From: Acidimicrobiaceae bacterium
GTDB taxonomy: Bacteria; Actinomycetota; Acidimicrobiia; Acidimicrobiales; Aldehydirespiratoraceae
Assembly: GCA_026706815.1 (NCBI GenBank)
Contig: JAPOYA010000041.1
Coordinates: 1-64,000, forward strand
Length of the DNA stretch: 64,000 nucleotides
Reading direction: 5' to 3'
Every line of letters begins with the position of its first letter. The stretch's first letter is position 1. The translations under genes were made by a program, and so were the position numbers. The notes below the pieces were generated by a model that saw only the letters and a list, made by a program, of their open reading frames with translations, was not told the origin of the DNA and made no database searches. Positions 19,664 to 30,006 of the stretch are shown one piece after another.

Positions 19664-20200
19664 GTGATGGGCGAATTCTGGCATCTGGCCAGCCGCTTTT
19701 TTGCGGCGTTGCCGAACCGCGGTCCTCGCGAAGCCGACCGCGTCTGGGTTGAGTCGGTGTTGTCTCAGCGGGAGTACGACTTGTGGGTGCGCCAATACCC
19801 TCCCGATCGCCGGCACAGCGCCTCGGTGGCTCGTCGAGTTGAGCGTCGGCTTGCCGGCGGACCGGCGCTGGAGGAGGGCGCACGATGGGTGCTGGCGTCG
19901 GCTCTGTTGCACGACATCGGCAAGATTGAGGCCGGCCTCGGTACCTGGGGCCGAGTGTTCGCCACCGTGATCGCCAAGATCGCCGGATCTGAGCGTGTCC
20001 TCCGATGGGTTCACGATGATGGCTGCCGGGGCAGGGTCAGCAGCTATCTGAGGCATCCCGGGATCGGTGCGGAACTGTTGCGCGGCGCGCGCAGCGACCC
20101 TCGCACCATCGCTTGGGCCGCCGAGCACCACGAACGACCCGACAAGTGGACGATCCCGCCCGAGTTCGCACAGGTGCTTCAGGAGTGCGACAACGATTGA
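19664..20200 (+). CDS. HD-domain protein
   Basis: RHSASVARRVE...ALLHDIGKIEAGLG...AAEHHERPDKW. Confidence 0.75.
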   Translation: MMGEFWHLASRFFAALPNRGPREADRVWVESVLSQREYDLWVRQYPPDRRHSASVARRVERRLAGGPALEEGARWVLASALLHDIGKIEAGLGTWGRVFATVIAKIAGSERVLRWVHDDGCRGRVSSYLRHPGIGAELLRGARSDPRTIAWAAEHHERPDKWTIPPEFAQVLQECDND

Positions 20201-20231
20201 CGCGCCGGTTCGGGGACCTGCGGGTTCAAGC

Positions 20232-21215
20232 TCAAGATCCGGGGAGGAAGCCGATGTTGGACTTGGCGCGGGTCAAGGTCGCAGCTGCGATCGAGCGGGC
20301 CTTGTCGGCGCCGGTGCGCAGTAGCCGCGTGGTCTCGCCCGGGTCCGCTTCGAGTTCGGCGAAACGAGCCTGCAGAGGAGCGAGCAGATCCACGACCGCG
20401 GCGGAGGCGTCTGCTTTGAGCGGCCCGTATTGGGAGTACTCGCCCGCCAGTTCTTCGGGGTCTGCGTCGGTCGCGGCGCCGAGGATCGACAGGAGGTTGC
20501 TGACACCAGGTTTTCGGCTCACATCGAAGCGCACCTCGCCATCGTTGTCGGTGACCGCGCTGCGGATCTTCTTTTCGATCTGCCCAGGCTCGTCGAGCAG
20601 GTCGATGGTTCCCTTCGGCGAGTCAAGCGATTTCGACATCTTGTCGGTGGGTCGCTGGAGATCCATGACCCGTGCCCCCGCGCTGGGAATGACCGCGGTG
20701 GGCAGCACGAAGGTTTCGCCGTAGCGGTAGTTGAAGCGTTCGGCGATGTCCCGGGTCAGTTCGATGTGTTGACGTTGGTCTGCGCCTACGGGGACGTCGT
20801 TCGTGTCATAGAGCAGGATGTCGGCCGCTTGCAGCGCCGGATAGGTGAACAAACCGGCGGAGATGAACTCTTGACGGTCGGATTTGTCCTTGAACTGGGC
20901 CATTCGGGACAGTTCACCGAAAGACGCGGTGCACTCGAGCAGCCAGGCGCATTCGGTGTGCTCGCGCACATGGCTCTGCACGAACAAGGTGCAGACCTCT
21001 GGGTCGAGCCCGGCGGCTATCAACATCTGGGCGAGTCGCAGCGACTCTCTGCCGATCGCGCCGGGTTCTTGGGGGATGGTGATCGAGTGAAGGTCGACTA
21101 TGCAGAAGAAGGCGTCGGCGTCGTGTTGCACCTTGGCCCAGTTGCGGACCGCGCCGAGGTAATTTCCGAGATGGAGCCGGCCCGTGGGCTGAATGCCGGA
21201 CAAAACGCGCCTCAT
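20232..21215 (-). CDS. trpS: Tryptophan--tRNA ligase
   Basis: MRRVLSGIQPTGRLHLGNYLGAVRNW...; KMSKSLDSPKGTIDLLD (KMSKS); track ORF start 21740 is an over-extension. Confidence 0.95.
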   Translation of the reverse strand: MRRVLSGIQPTGRLHLGNYLGAVRNWAKVQHDADAFFCIVDLHSITIPQEPGAIGRESLRLAQMLIAAGLDPEVCTLFVQSHVREHTECAWLLECTASFGELSRMAQFKDKSDRQEFISAGLFTYPALQAADILLYDTNDVPVGADQRQHIELTRDIAERFNYRYGETFVLPTAVIPSAGARVMDLQRPTDKMSKSLDSPKGTIDLLDEPGQIEKKIRSAVTDNDGEVRFDVSRKPGVSNLLSILGAATDADPEELAGEYSQYGPLKADASAAVVDLLAPLQARFAELEADPGETTRLLRTGADKARSIAAATLTRAKSNIGFLPGS

Positions 21216-21306
21216 TCCAGCGAAGGCTACGCGCCGAAGTCGTCTTCGCCATGCCATCTCGCGGTATACCCGCTTATCGGCGGGGTCGTCTTCTAAGCTG
21301 ACGCCG

Positions 21307-22086
21307 ATGGCGTACGAGGTGCAGACTCCCATTTTCGAAGGCCCGTTCGACCTGTTGCTCCATCTGATCCTGAAACAGCAGGTCGAGTTGTACGACGTCA
21401 ACCTGAGCGAAATAGTCGATGCGTACCTGCAGCAGATCGAAACGATGGAAGAACTCGACCTTGAGATCGCAACGGAGTTTCTGTTGATTGCTGCGACGCT
21501 TGTGGAGTTGAAAACCCGTCGCTTGCTCCCCGAAGACGCCGAGGTCGACCTCGACGACGAGTTCAGTCTCTGGGAGGAGCGGGATCTGCTGTTGGCTCGG
21601 CTGGTCGAGTGCAAGGTGTTCAAGGACGCGGCGCTTGTTCTGCGCCGACTTTCTGCTGAGGCCGCTCGGTCGTATCCCCGCAGCGTCGGACCGGTGGAGG
21701 ACCATTTCATCGGACTCGCTCCCGATCTGTTGCGCAACACGACCCTTGAGGACCTGAGGGAGGCTTATGGGAGGGCCACCGCTCCCGAACCAGTTGCGCG
21801 AGTCGACCTGTCGCATGTCAGCCCGATCAAGATCACGGTTGCGAAAATCGTCGGAGACCTTGTTGAAGAGCTGCCGCGGCATGGTCGCATGACGTTCCGT
21901 CGACTCACCTCGGAACTGGTCGACCGCATCGAGATCGTCGTCTATTTCCTGGCGGTGTTGGAATTGTTCAAACGGGGCTTCGTTGAACTCGAGCAACCAG
22001 AGGCCTTCGGCGACATCGCGGTGGTTTGGGCAGGCGGCGCAGCGGAGTCCGTCGGCGTCATCGGCATCGATGACTACGAGGGTTGA
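21307..22086 (+). CDS. scpA: Segregation and condensation protein A
   Basis: YEVQTPIFEGPFDLLLHLILKQQVELYDVNLSEIVDAYLQQI. Confidence 0.92.
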   Translation: MAYEVQTPIFEGPFDLLLHLILKQQVELYDVNLSEIVDAYLQQIETMEELDLEIATEFLLIAATLVELKTRRLLPEDAEVDLDDEFSLWEERDLLLARLVECKVFKDAALVLRRLSAEAARSYPRSVGPVEDHFIGLAPDLLRNTTLEDLREAYGRATAPEPVARVDLSHVSPIKITVAKIVGDLVEELPRHGRMTFRRLTSELVDRIEIVVYFLAVLELFKRGFVELEQPEAFGDIAVVWAGGAAESVGVIGIDDYEG

Positions 22087-22108
22087 AGATGGTTGAGCAA
22101 GGTTGAAC

Positions 22109-22738
22109 ATGGTCGCAGAACACGTCCCGGGAGCTGTCGAGGCAATACTGCTGGTGGCAGAAGAGCCCCTGTCGCCCGAGCTGCTGGCGGAATTGGTCGG
22201 GTCCACGCCATTCGAGGTCGAAGAACTGTGTGCAGATCTGGCTGAACAGTACGCAGAGGCGGGCCGAGGTTTCACCGTCAAGCGAGTGGCGGGGGGATAC
22301 CGTTTCCAGACTGCTGCTGAACAGACTCCCTATGTCGAGCGTTACGTGCTCGAGGGTCAATCGTCGCGCCTGTCGGCGGCTGCGCTCGAGACCCTTGCCG
22401 TTGTCGCCTACAAACAGCCGGTGTCCAGAAATCAGATAGCGGCTATTCGAGGCGTCAACGTCGACGGCGTGGTGCGCACGCTGCAAGTACGGGGTTATAT
22501 CGATGAAGTTGCCCGCGACCCGGGGCCGGGTCAGGCGGTCCTCTATGGGACCACCCCTGCCTTCCTTGAGCGGATGGGCATTGACTCGGTGAGCGAACTG
22601 CTGCCGTTGGGGGAGTTCTTTCCGGCCCCGGAAGTCGTCGAGGCCCTTGAGCGGGGCCTTCACGTCGTGCCGGCCGACGAGTCGCTTGATGATGACGGCG
22701 CGCCGTTCCGTGAAGCGGGCGATGCAGAAACCACATGA
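22109..22738 (+). CDS. scpB: Segregation and condensation protein B
   Basis: AIRGVNVDGVVRTLQVRGYIDEVARDPGPGQAVLYGTTPAFLERMG; adjacent to scpA. Confidence 0.92.
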   Translation: MVAEHVPGAVEAILLVAEEPLSPELLAELVGSTPFEVEELCADLAEQYAEAGRGFTVKRVAGGYRFQTAAEQTPYVERYVLEGQSSRLSAAALETLAVVAYKQPVSRNQIAAIRGVNVDGVVRTLQVRGYIDEVARDPGPGQAVLYGTTPAFLERMGIDSVSELLPLGEFFPAPEVVEALERGLHVVPADESLDDDGAPFREAGDAETT

Positions 22739-22762
22739 TGCCGGTCACATGTCGGCGACCAC

Positions 22763-23500
22763 ATGAACCAGGGCGGTGAGCGACTCCAGAAGGTCTTGGC
22801 CCGTCACGGGTTCGGCAGCCGACGAGCTTGCGAAGAATTGATCGCTTCGGGTCGTGTGACGGTGGACGGTGACGTTGCGGTGCTCGGCCGCCGAGTCGAC
22901 GTCTCCTGCGACGAGGTCGCTGTCGACGGCGTCGCGGTCGGTGTGCGACCCGGCCTGGTGCACTACCTGTTGAACAAGCCCGCAGGAGTCATCAGCACCG
23001 CTGATGACACGCATGGTCGGCGGACTGTGGTCGATCTGGTTCCTTCGGAGCCGCGTGTATTCCCTGTCGGCCGCCTTGATGCCGATACTGAAGGCCTGCT
23101 GTTGTTGACCAACGACGGTGAGATGGCCCACCGGCTCAGTCACCCGTCATTCGGAGTGGACAAGGAGTATCTCGCGCAGGTCCAAGGCAGCCCGAGCCGC
23201 GCGGCCGTCCGCCGACTGCGTGAAGGTGTGACCCTCGACGATGGACCGACTGCGCCTGCCCGGGCCAACATCGTCGAAGCCAACCTCGTCAAGATCGTCA
23301 TCCATGAGGGTCGGAACCGGCAGGTCAGGCGAATGTGCGAGGCGGTCGGCCATCCGGTGGTTCGCCTGGTTCGCACTCGAATCGGGCCCTTGGTGGATCG
23401 TTCCCTCGCCCCCGGTGAGTGGCGGAAGCTGTCTGCGCTCGAGGTTAGGAGCCTGGAAGTGGCAGTCGACAGCGCCGGCGAGCAGTCCCGGAGGGCTTGA
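22763..23500 (+). CDS. RsuA/RluB-family pseudouridine synthase
   Basis: ERLQKVLARHGFGSRRACEELIASGRVTVDG (S4); FPVGRLDADTEGLLLLTNDG. Confidence 0.92.
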   Translation: MNQGGERLQKVLARHGFGSRRACEELIASGRVTVDGDVAVLGRRVDVSCDEVAVDGVAVGVRPGLVHYLLNKPAGVISTADDTHGRRTVVDLVPSEPRVFPVGRLDADTEGLLLLTNDGEMAHRLSHPSFGVDKEYLAQVQGSPSRAAVRRLREGVTLDDGPTAPARANIVEANLVKIVIHEGRNRQVRRMCEAVGHPVVRLVRTRIGPLVDRSLAPGEWRKLSALEVRSLEVAVDSAGEQSRRA

Positions 23501-24606
23501 TGGATGCTGAAGCACAGTCGCCACGGGTAGCATCGCGGTCCGTGAACAGGGCGAGGACTGCGACGGTTGTCGGCGTGGGGCTGATTGGCGGCTCCGTTGC
23601 GCTGGTGTTGCGTCGTTCGGGTTGGCATGTCATCGGAGTCGACAATGACGAGACCCGCGCCCAGGAGGCATTGGCGGCCGAAGTCGTGGATGAGATGGGC
23701 GAATTGGGGACGTGCGACCTGGCAGTGATTGCCACGCCCGTCAACTCCATCGCGGAGCTGGCCCGGGCTGCGCTCGACGCTGGGGCTGCGGTGGTCACCG
23801 ATGTGGGCAGCGTGAAAGCGCCGATAGCCGAAGCGGTGGCCGACGGGCGTTTTGTTGCGGGTCACCCGATTGCGGGCAGCGAGCAAGACGGCGTGTTCGG
23901 GGCCTCAGCAGACATGTTCAGCGGCGCGGCCTGGGTGTTGTGCCCCACCGCAGCAACCGATGACGCCGCGTTCTCCCAGGTCAAAGAGATCGTCACCGCA
24001 GCAGGCGCGCAACCGATGGTGGTTTCGCCCGAGCGCCACGACCGGTTGGTCGCGGTCGTGTCCCATGTGCCGCATCTGACTGCGGCCACGCTGATGCGGG
24101 TGGCGGTCGGGCGCACGGACCGACAGAACGGACTGCTTCGCTTCGCCGCCGGGGGGTTCCGTGACATGACCCGTATTGCCGCGGGGCAACCCACGATCTG
24201 GCCCGCGATCTGTGCACAGAACTCAAGCGCGATAGTCGGCGTTCTCGACGATCTGATCTCGGAACTGGCCTCCTTGCGCGAGATCGTGGCTGAGGGCGAC
24301 GAGTTGCAGTTGTTGGCCCATCTCGAGGGAGCGCGGGTTGCCCGCCGGAATCTGCCGACAACAGCGCCTGCTCCTGAAGCACTGTCGGAGATGCGGGTTC
24401 CGGTGTTGGACCGTCCCGGTGAGTTGGCGGCAATCGCCATGCTGGCCACCGAGCTCGACGTCAACATCTACGATCTGGAGATCGCTCATTCGCCCGAGGG
24501 GCCACGCGGTGTTGTGGTGTTGCTGGTCGAGTCCGAGACGGCTGAGAGGCTGCAAAGCGCTCTGAGCGAGCAGGGTTACCGTCCGTCGATACAACCGCTG
24601 GGTTGA
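23500..24606 (+). CDS. tyrA: Prephenate dehydrogenase with C-terminal ACT-like domain
   Basis: VVGVGLIGGSVALVLRRSGWHVIGVD...FVAGHPIAGSEQDGV; VPVLDRPGELAAIAMLATELDVNIYDLEI. Confidence 0.88.
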   Translation: MDAEAQSPRVASRSVNRARTATVVGVGLIGGSVALVLRRSGWHVIGVDNDETRAQEALAAEVVDEMGELGTCDLAVIATPVNSIAELARAALDAGAAVVTDVGSVKAPIAEAVADGRFVAGHPIAGSEQDGVFGASADMFSGAAWVLCPTAATDDAAFSQVKEIVTAAGAQPMVVSPERHDRLVAVVSHVPHLTAATLMRVAVGRTDRQNGLLRFAAGGFRDMTRIAAGQPTIWPAICAQNSSAIVGVLDDLISELASLREIVAEGDELQLLAHLEGARVARRNLPTTAPAPEALSEMRVPVLDRPGELAAIAMLATELDVNIYDLEIAHSPEGPRGVVVLLVESETAERLQSALSEQGYRPSIQPLG

Positions 24607-24622
24607 AGCCATTCGAGAAGCG

Positions 24623-25933
24623 TTGCGAGAAACCGTGCCTGCCGATCCTCTGAACATCAAGCCCCTCGACCGACCGCCCGATACGACGGTGGTGCTGCCG
24701 GGATCAAAGAGCATCACCAATCGCGCGTTGGTGACCGCGGCATTGGCACGCGGCACGACTCGGCTCTCCTCGGCGCTGTTTGCCGACGACACTCTGGCGA
24801 TGATCGACGGGCTTGGCGCCATGGGCGTGGGCTGCGTGCCCGACAGTGCTGACGGCTCGATGACCGTCGAGGGCTGCGGTGCTGAGTTCGCCGAGCGCGC
24901 CGGGTCTGGTGAAGCTCGTGTGGACGCGAGGCGTTCTGGGACCACGAGCCGTTTCCTGATGCCCGTGGCAGCGCTGAGAGGTGCGCCGACGGTGATCGAC
25001 GGCGACCGCCAGCTGCGGGGCCGGCCCATGGGCCACCAGATCGATGCACTGCGTCATTTGGGTGTGTCGGTCGAGGAACTGGGGCTCGCCGGTCGTCTGC
25101 CGGTGCGTGTCGCCGGACCGATCATTGGCCGCAGTTGCAGTATCGAAGGCGGCGCCAGCAGCCAGTTTGCATCTGGTCTGCTGCTGGCCGGCGGGGTGAG
25201 CGGTTTGTCGCTTGAACTCGCCGCAGACCCGGTCAGCTGGCCCTATCTGGAGATGACTGTCGCGGTGATGCAATCGTTCGGCGCGCACGTGGATTCAGCT
25301 GAGCCGCAGCGTTCGGCGCAGGGCCGAGTGTTGACCGCGGGCGGCGGCTACGAGAGTCCCGGCACCTACAACATCGAACCCGACGCCAGCACGGCATCGT
25401 ATTTTTTTGCCGCGGCCGCCATCGCCGGAGGCAGGGTGCGGGTTGAGGGACTCGGCAACTCATCGATTCAAGGCGATGTCGCCTTTGTGGATGTTCTCGC
25501 CCGGATGGGCGCGGAAGTGAGAATCGACGACAACAGCATCGAAGTGTCGGGCGGGGAGCTGCGGGGGGTCGATGTCGACCTCAGCGACATCTCCGATACC
25601 GCGCCGACGCTTGCGGTCGTCGCTGCTTTCGCCTCCGGAGTCACCACCGTGTCGGGAATCGGGTTTGTGCGTCACAAGGAGAGCGATCGTGTGGCCGGGC
25701 CGGTCAACGAACTCCGCCGTTGCGGCATCGACGCAGAGGAAACCGCTGACGGGTTCGTGGTGCGGCCTTCGGGCCTGCCGATCGGGGCTGCATTCGAGAC
25801 CTATCAGGACCATCGAATGGCGATGGCGTTCGCGTTGATCGGGTTGGTTGTCGAAGGAGTCTCGATCTGTGATCCTGGCTGTGTGGCCAAGACCTTTCCC
25901 GGCTATTTCGGCACGCTGGAGCAGCTTCGATGA
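24623..25933 (+). CDS. aroA: 3-phosphoshikimate 1-carboxyvinyltransferase
   Basis: VVLPGSKSITNRALVTAALARG...DARRSGTTSRFLMP...RHKESDRV...YQDHRMAMAFALIGL. Confidence 0.94.
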   Translation: MRETVPADPLNIKPLDRPPDTTVVLPGSKSITNRALVTAALARGTTRLSSALFADDTLAMIDGLGAMGVGCVPDSADGSMTVEGCGAEFAERAGSGEARVDARRSGTTSRFLMPVAALRGAPTVIDGDRQLRGRPMGHQIDALRHLGVSVEELGLAGRLPVRVAGPIIGRSCSIEGGASSQFASGLLLAGGVSGLSLELAADPVSWPYLEMTVAVMQSFGAHVDSAEPQRSAQGRVLTAGGGYESPGTYNIEPDASTASYFFAAAAIAGGRVRVEGLGNSSIQGDVAFVDVLARMGAEVRIDDNSIEVSGGELRGVDVDLSDISDTAPTLAVVAAFASGVTTVSGIGFVRHKESDRVAGPVNELRRCGIDAEETADGFVVRPSGLPIGAAFETYQDHRMAMAFALIGLVVEGVSICDPGCVAKTFPGYFGTLEQLR

Positions 25934-25979
25934 CTGTGCTGGACGGCTCTTCTGTGGTGCGCCTGGTGCGGGTGCGGCT

Positions 25980-26630
25980 GTGAGAGTGATCGCCATCGAC
26001 GGTCCTGCAGGGTCCGGGAAGTCCACCGTGGCCCGCGCGGTCGCGGACCGCCTAGCTCTTCCGTATCTCGATACCGGGGCGATGTATCGGTCGGTTGCCT
26101 TCACGGTCCTGCGCGCGGCCGGCGATCCGGACGATCTTGAATTCTCAGCCAACGCGGCCCGTTCGATGGAACTCGACCTCAGCGACGATCGGGTTCTGGT
26201 GAACGGAGTCGACGCAACGCTGCAGATTCGAGGCCCCGAGGTGACCAGAGCGGTGAGCGCGGTGGCCGCCAATCCACTGGTGCGCCGCGAGATGGTCTCG
26301 CGTCAACGCGAGTGGGTCGAACGGCGAGGCGGCGGAGTGCTCGAGGGCCGCGACATAGGCACCGTGGTCTTTCCTGGCGCCGAGTTGAAGGTATATCTCA
26401 CTGCTGATGAGAGTGTCAGGGCGCAGCGGCGAGCCAAAGAGGTCACCGACCTCGACTACCAGACCGTTGCGGCGGACATCACAAGGCGCGACACAGTGGA
26501 CTCGACCCGGGACGTCGCTCCGTTGACCGAGGCCGATGACGCGATCATCATTGACACCACGAGGCTTACGATCGAAGAGGTTGTCACTCTGATAGTGGAA
26601 TTGTTGCCTTCGAGCGACGCGGAGCAGTGA
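25980..26630 (+). CDS. cmk: Cytidylate kinase
   Basis: VIAIDGPAGSGKSTVARAVADRLALPYLDTGAMYRSVAF; start moved to GTG at 25980. Confidence 0.94.
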   Translation: MRVIAIDGPAGSGKSTVARAVADRLALPYLDTGAMYRSVAFTVLRAAGDPDDLEFSANAARSMELDLSDDRVLVNGVDATLQIRGPEVTRAVSAVAANPLVRREMVSRQREWVERRGGGVLEGRDIGTVVFPGAELKVYLTADESVRAQRRAKEVTDLDYQTVAADITRRDTVDSTRDVAPLTEADDAIIIDTTRLTIEEVVTLIVELLPSSDAEQ

Positions 26631-27367
26631 TCGCCCAGAAGATGGGCAAAGAAGCGACTTACGGATCCCAACAGGGGGAGACGCCGGCCCGTAGTCGCCA
26701 GTCATGGCCCGGCCGCCTCTTCTATCGCTGTTTCTGGGTGGTTGTCTATGTGTCGATCAAGCTGCTGTTCCGCCTGAGGGTCGAAGGCGCCGAGAACTTG
26801 CCCGACGGCCCGTTCGTGTTGTCTGCGGTCCATCGTTCGTTCGTCGACACTCCGATTGTCGGGGTCATCACGGGCAGGCGACTGCGATTCATGGGCAAGG
26901 AGAGCCTCTGGAACTCGAGGCTGCTGGGAACATTCCTGACAGTCATGGGCGGGTTCCCCGTTGAGCGGGGATCCGCGGATCGCACGGCTCTTCGGGCTGC
27001 GGGGGACGTGCTGGCCCTGGGTGAACCGCTGGTGATGTTTCCTGAGGGAACTCGTCAAGTCGGCCCTCGGCTTGATCGCAAGCTGGTCCTCGACGGCCCC
27101 GCTTTCGTAGCAGCCCGTGCCGGTGTGCCGATAGTGCCTCTGGGCCTCGGGGGCACGCCGAGCGCTCTGCCGGTGGGAGCGAAGATCCCCCGACCGGCCA
27201 AGGTGGTCGCGATCATCGGCGAGCCGATCGCACCGCCGGCCAAAGTCGACGGGAAGGTTCCTCGTCGGGCTGTGCGCGAGCTCTCCGAAGTGCTGTACCG
27301 CGAGCTGAGTGATCTCTTCATCGAAGCCCGCGTGGCCGCCGGCGACGAGCCGCCCCCAGCCGACTAG
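26627..27367 (+). CDS. plsC: 1-acyl-sn-glycerol-3-phosphate acyltransferase family
   Basis: FVLSAVHRSFVDTPIVG (HX4D); MFPEGTRQVGP; GVPIVPLGLGGT. Confidence 0.88.
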   Translation: MIAQKMGKEATYGSQQGETPARSRQSWPGRLFYRCFWVVVYVSIKLLFRLRVEGAENLPDGPFVLSAVHRSFVDTPIVGVITGRRLRFMGKESLWNSRLLGTFLTVMGGFPVERGSADRTALRAAGDVLALGEPLVMFPEGTRQVGPRLDRKLVLDGPAFVAARAGVPIVPLGLGGTPSALPVGAKIPRPAKVVAIIGEPIAPPAKVDGKVPRRAVRELSEVLYRELSDLFIEARVAAGDEPPPAD

Positions 27368-27456
27368 GCGCCGGTCTGTTCCCAGACGGTGCGGGTGTAG
27401 GCGGTGACTGCGCCGCGCCGGCAACAAGTCCCGTGCCGGAACCTGTTCGGCTGCGC

Positions 27457-28545
27457 TCACGCGTCGCTGACGGCTGCCGGAAGCGACTCGAGCACCTCGC
27501 TAGCGTCGATGTCGCGGTCGTCTAAGGGAAGCCGGTCCCCGCTGAGCCCGAGCGTCACCGTTGCCGCCGCGTCGATCGCGCGCAAGAGTTGACGAAGGTT
27601 GCGGGGCGGCGGGAAGTATTCGTCCTCGTCGGTCACCCGCACCTCTTCGACTCCGCCTGTGGGAGCGAGCCGATCGATTACCGAGAGCACAAGGTCCTCG
27701 GGTGCTGAAGCTCCCGCGGTCACCCCGACAGCGCCCGTCAGGTCGTCGGGCAGTTCGTCTGCGGCGTTGACGCGGAACACATGCTGACATCCTGCTTCTC
27801 GGGCCAGCGCTGCGAGTGCTTTGGTGTTGGAGGAGTTGGATGATCCGATCACGACCATTGCGTCCACCCTTGGAGCGATCTTCATCAACGCCGACTGGCG
27901 GTTGGTCGTGGCGAAGCAGAGGTCGGAGCGTTCGGGTTGCCAGAGCTGTGGGAACCGTTCGCGTGCAGCGTCGAGCACTCCGGCCCATTCGCGGTGCGAC
28001 AGTGTGGTTTGGGCCAGAACCGCGATGGGGGAGTCGAACTCGGGAAGGTCCGCCACGTCGTCTGCGGTCTCAACACGGTGGATGGCAGCGGGCGCTACCG
28101 CCATCGTGCCGACTGCCTCCTCATGCCCTTCGTGGCCGACGTAGACGATCTGGTAACCCTTGCCCGCCCGGGTCTTGACCTCGTGATGCACCTTTGTCAC
28201 CAGCGGACACACTGCGTCGACGACGTAGCCGCCTCTATCCATGGCCGCGGCCACGACTTCGGGGGCCGATCCGTGAGCGGAAAGCATGATCGGGCGGCCT
28301 TCGGGCACTTCAGTTATGTCGTCGACGAACACCACGCCCGAAGCTTCGAAACGCTGAACCACCAACTGGTTGTGGACAATCTCGTGGTAGCAGTACACAG
28401 GTGGTTCAAAAGCCCTGACCATCCAGGCGAGCGCCTTGATGGCCATCTCCACACCGGCACAGAACCCCCGAGGCGCTGCCAGCAGGACCTTATCGACAGT
28501 CGGCACAAGACTGAGGCTAGTGCCGTGGTGCTGTTCCCGGCCCAT
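27457..28545 (-). CDS. ispH: 4-hydroxy-3-methylbut-2-enyl diphosphate reductase
   Basis: [20 protein letters not shown]...[14 protein letters not shown]...CFATTNRQ. Confidence 0.94.
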   Translation of the reverse strand: MGREQHHGTSLSLVPTVDKVLLAAPRGFCAGVEMAIKALAWMVRAFEPPVYCYHEIVHNQLVVQRFEASGVVFVDDITEVPEGRPIMLSAHGSAPEVVAAAMDRGGYVVDAVCPLVTKVHHEVKTRAGKGYQIVYVGHEGHEEAVGTMAVAPAAIHRVETADDVADLPEFDSPIAVLAQTTLSHREWAGVLDAARERFPQLWQPERSDLCFATTNRQSALMKIAPRVDAMVVIGSSNSSNTKALAALAREAGCQHVFRVNAADELPDDLTGAVGVTAGASAPEDLVLSVIDRLAPTGGVEEVRVTDEDEYFPPPRNLRQLLRAIDAAATVTLGLSGDRLPLDDRDIDASEVLESLPAAVSDA

Positions 28546-28624
28546 TCAGAGGCCGACACAGGGTGGAGGCAGCAGCCGGCGCTGGTACAGTTTCGTGTCC
28601 AGTTTCGCTCAGGAGCCAGCCACG

Positions 28625-28861
28625 ATGTCCAAGATTTGCCAGGTCACGGGTCGCAAGCCGCGCTTCGGCAAGCAGCTCTCGCACTCGCATCGTCGGTCGA
28701 GCCGTCGTTGGGATCCCAACGTTCAGACCAAGCGCTACTACTTGGCGAGCGAACGGCGTTGGATCAAGCTTGAAGTGAGCGCCAAGGGCATCAAGACGAT
28801 CGACAAGCGCGGCATCGAGAGCGTCGTGGCGTCCATGCGCCGCGAAGGCAAGAAGGTCTGA
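28625..28861 (+). CDS. rpmB: 50S ribosomal protein L28
   Basis: [65 protein letters not shown]. Confidence 0.95.
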   Translation: MSKICQVTGRKPRFGKQLSHSHRRSSRRWDPNVQTKRYYLASERRWIKLEVSAKGIKTIDKRGIESVVASMRREGKKV

Positions 28862-28866
28862 GTCAG

Positions 28867-29028
28867 ATGGCCAGCGACAAGCGTCCGATCATCAAACTGC
28901 GGTCCACCGCGGGAACCGGATACACATACGTGACCACGAAGAACAAGACCAACACGCGTGAGCGCATCGAGATCAAGAAATACGATCCGGTCGTCCGCAA
29001 ACACGTTGTGTTCAAAGAAGAACGCTGA
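28867..29028 (+). CDS. rpmG: 50S ribosomal protein L33 (below the ORF-track size cutoff)
   Basis: Own translation: [53 protein letters not shown]. Confidence 0.95.
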   Translation: MASDKRPIIKLRSTAGTGYTYVTTKNKTNTRERIEIKKYDPVVRKHVVFKEER

Positions 29029-29104
29029 GCGTCGGCGTCCCGGCGATCACCGAGGCCCAATATCCATCTCGTCTGCTAACGGCGAGGGGCCGTAGACTCG
29101 TCAG

Positions 29105-29917
29105 ATGGTTTCAGACTCTCGCGATCGCCCGATCGCCATGTTCGATTCGGGGTTCGGCGGGTTGACCGTTGCGAGGGCTGTGATCGACCTTCTGCCCAAC
29201 GAGAACGTTGTCTATTTCGGCGATACCGCGCGCTATCCCTACGGCTCCAGGCGTCACGGCGAAGTGGCGGGATTCGCGCTGCAGATCACTGATCTTCTGG
29301 TGGAACGGCACGACCCGAAGATGATCGTCGTCGCTTGCAATACGGCCTCCGCGGTTGCGTTGGACGACTTGGCCGCTCAGGTTGAGATTCCTGTTGTCGG
29401 GGTTCTCAGGCCGGGGCTGGAATCCCTGCTCAAAGCCACGCTTGCGTCGCGGGTGGGAATGATCGGCACGGTGGGAACCGTCGCTAGCGGCGCGTACCAG
29501 CGGTTGGCGGCTGAGATCGCGCCACGAGTGGACTTCAGATGTGCAGCCTGCCCGGGATTCGTGGAGTTCGTCGAACGCGGCGAAACGGGATCGGATCAGG
29601 TTCGCGTGCTTGCCCAGCGGCTGCTGGCACCGCTGATCGAAGAGAAGATCGATGCTCTGCTGCTTGGTTGCACCCATTATCCGTTCCTGGCCCGCACCAT
29701 TGCTGAGGTGATGGGACGTGACGTGGTATTGGTGTCCTCGGCTGATGAGACCGCGTTCGAGGTGAGGCGTGCCCTTGAAGCCTCGAACGATTGCCGCACG
29801 GGGGGCGGTCAAGGATTGCGCCGTTTCGTGTCCAGCGGCGATGTGGCGACGTTCGCCCGGCTCGGCAGAGACCTCTTCGGTCCCGAACTCAACCATGTCG
29901 AGTGTCACAACTGGTGA
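29105..29917 (+). CDS. murI: Glutamate racemase
   Basis: IAMFDSGFGGLTVARAV...YFGDTARYPYGSR...VACNTASAVAL...LLGCTHYPF. Confidence 0.94.
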   Translation: MVSDSRDRPIAMFDSGFGGLTVARAVIDLLPNENVVYFGDTARYPYGSRRHGEVAGFALQITDLLVERHDPKMIVVACNTASAVALDDLAAQVEIPVVGVLRPGLESLLKATLASRVGMIGTVGTVASGAYQRLAAEIAPRVDFRCAACPGFVEFVERGETGSDQVRVLAQRLLAPLIEEKIDALLLGCTHYPFLARTIAEVMGRDVVLVSSADETAFEVRRALEASNDCRTGGGQGLRRFVSSGDVATFARLGRDLFGPELNHVECHNW

Positions 29918-30006
29918 ATCGACAGTGCCCCCTCAAAGACATCGCCCCCTCAAAGACATCCAATAGACATCCCCGTCAAAGTTGACTCGACCCCACTGGA
30001 GGACTC

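Noticed and set aside
20430-21296. 288-aa ORF opposite trpS
   Set aside because: TrpS on the minus strand has HIGH-like and KMSKS motifs; the plus frame is artefactual.
21274-22281. 335-aa antisense ORF opposite scpA/scpB
   Set aside because: Sense frames are conserved ScpA/ScpB.
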